From contig PKDC01000032.1 of the NCBI GenBank assembly GCA_002862435.1, positions 1 through 58,374 of the forward strand: DNA of 58,374 nucleotides, in the 5' to 3' direction. The notes below the pieces were generated by a model. The model was given only the letters and a program-made list of their open reading frames with translations, was not told where the DNA came from and did not search any database. Shown here piece by piece: positions 57,843-58,374 of the stretch. A program made the translations under genes and the position numbers. This DNA is from Pseudomonadota bacterium. Its GTDB lineage: Bacteria; Pseudomonadota; Gammaproteobacteria; UBA5335. How positions within the stretch are numbered: the stretch's first letter is position 1; each line of letters opens with the position of its first letter.

Positions 57843-57901
57843 GCATAACTCCGGAGTTAAGCGGCCCGTGTCAGCGGGTCCGCTTGAATGACTTGTTATG
57901 C
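57843..57901 (-). mobile_element. integron attC site of the HEPN-like cassette
   Basis: GTTATGC (57895-57901) and GCATAAC (57843-57849) are perfect complements. On the minus strand it reads GCATAACAAGTCATTCAAGC ... GGCCGCTTAACTCC ... GTTATGC; inner arms AAGCGG/CCGCTT and CCCG/CGGG pair. TAACAAGTCATTCAAGC is a very common attC arm. The stop codon of the adjacent gene lies inside the core, as is frequent in cassettes. Confidence 0.88.
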
Positions 57902-58303
57902 CTTGCCGGCTACTGTTAGTTTGTATTCAGTTTCGCAAATACCCCAGATAACAAGAAAATTATCCACAGTTGGGAATCGATCTCTATTTGCAAGTGTTCT
58001 ACCGACATTTACCTCTCTCTCACGCACGATGTGCTTCTCTTGCACTACATCATGATGGTTGTCCCATTGTCCTTCTTTTTTTGGCACAGGATATCGCCCA
58101 CCCCATACAATAAGCTCAGATAGAAGCTCCAGCGTACATTCTTGGTTTTTGGATATCTTAAGCCCAACTAATTCGCATAAGTCATAGAGACGATGATTGG
58201 TCTCGAACTCCATTGATTTAGCAATCGCTAGGGCTTTCAGGGCAAGCTCTATGAACCGCCCTGGGTTTTGAGGAGGCTCCAACACCTGAGAAGATGGAGC
58301 CAT
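57896..58303 (-). CDS. HEPN-like protein, 5' end replaced by an IS element
   Basis: About 135 residues. FIELALKALAIAKSMEFETNHRLYDLCELV, LLSELIVWGGRYPVP resemble small HEPN-domain proteins (helical, with His in a [N/H]RLYDL stretch and a GRYP block); no RX4-6H ribonuclease motif is certain. The first 10-15 residues (MAPSSQVLEPPQNPGR) come from the IS end at about 58269-58303, so the native start has been lost and the protein may be non-functional. The gene is the cargo of an integron cassette ending at the attC. Confidence 0.6.
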   Translation of the reverse strand: MAPSSQVLEPPQNPGRFIELALKALAIAKSMEFETNHRLYDLCELVGLKISKNQECTLELLSELIVWGGRYPVPKKEGQWDNHHDVVQEKHIVREREVNVGRTLANRDRFPTVDNFLVIWGICETEYKLTVAGKA

Positions 58304-58374
58304 GAAGAAATCGAACAAGTTTTCCCCTGAAGTCCGTGAACGTGCAGTGCGCCTGGTGCAGGAGCATCGCGGAG
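58269..58374 (+). mobile_element. left end of an IS3-family insertion sequence (cut by the window)
   Basis: Starts about TGAGGAGGCTCC (58269), inside the HEPN-like gene, and includes the beginning of orfA. The exact terminal repeat and target duplication cannot be confirmed without the other end. Confidence 0.6.
58302..58374 (+). CDS. IS3-family transposase OrfA, partial
   Basis: KKSNKFSPEVRERAVRLVQE is the well-known N-terminus of IS3-group OrfA proteins (helix-turn-helix HTH_Tnp_1). Truncated by the window end after 24 codons. Confidence 0.85.
   Translation, partial: MKKSNKFSPEVRERAVRLVQEHRG

Overview
The window reads as chromosome of a high-GC gammaproteobacterium. The evidence is gene order: amgK-murU next to lptD-surA-pdxA-rsmA-apaG-apaH, gatCAB divergent from mreBCD-mrdA-rodA-mltB-rlpA, and lgt-thyA-folA as an overlapping chain. 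I cannot name the genus; a Chromatiales-like or related lineage is a guess.

Layout. 1-2.85 kb: yggX behind a structured leader, tRNA-Phe and umuDC. 3.2-11.4 kb: a Kef/YbaL-type antiporter, a DeaD-type RNA helicase, a PepSY-TonB-ExbB operon without a visible ExbD, and an S1/P1 nuclease. 11.3-19.5 kb: cell-wall recycling (amgK, murU) and the outer-membrane biogenesis operon. 19.7-26.8 kb: glycerol use (glpD, glpK), folate/lipoprotein genes (lgt, thyA, folA) and a Tat-exported PhoD-like phosphatase. 32.1-40 kb: EamA exporter plus AraC/MGMT repair protein, a NosL-like protein, and two glycosyltransferase/PAP2 pairs facing away from each other. 39.9-51.5 kb: hslO, gatBAC and the elongasome operon. 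51.7-57.5 kb: xthA, a tandem GST-N protein, a NYN/PIN-like protein, a WS/DGAT acyltransferase and a hemolysin III family protein.

The accessory island lies at about 27.1-32.1 kb. A broken integron integrase gene (minus strand) is followed, in the opposite orientation as in real integrons, by an A+T-rich three-gene operon: HAD phosphatase, phosphoribosyltransferase with an altered PRPP loop, and a DprA/SLOG-like protein ending in a sliding-clamp-type peptide (QTDLF). This operon ends at a convincing attC site. A cold-shock/DUF1294 gene, a degenerate attC-like site, a methyltransferase and a toxin-antitoxin pair follow, with a truncated hsdM start and a partial duplication of the next gene's 5' region. 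The three-gene operon is the best candidate here for an undescribed nucleotide-signalling or anti-phage system.

A second, independent attC lies at 57.84-57.90 kb, at the end of a HEPN-like gene whose 5' end is cut by an IS3-family element running off the right edge. A 26-base sequence near 31.3 kb recurs inverted near 57.8 kb. So the right edge is another patch of integron-derived DNA.

All calls come from reading the sequence and translations; no searches were run. Starts were chosen by family N-termini, Shine-Dalgarno sites and overlaps, and several remain uncertain.
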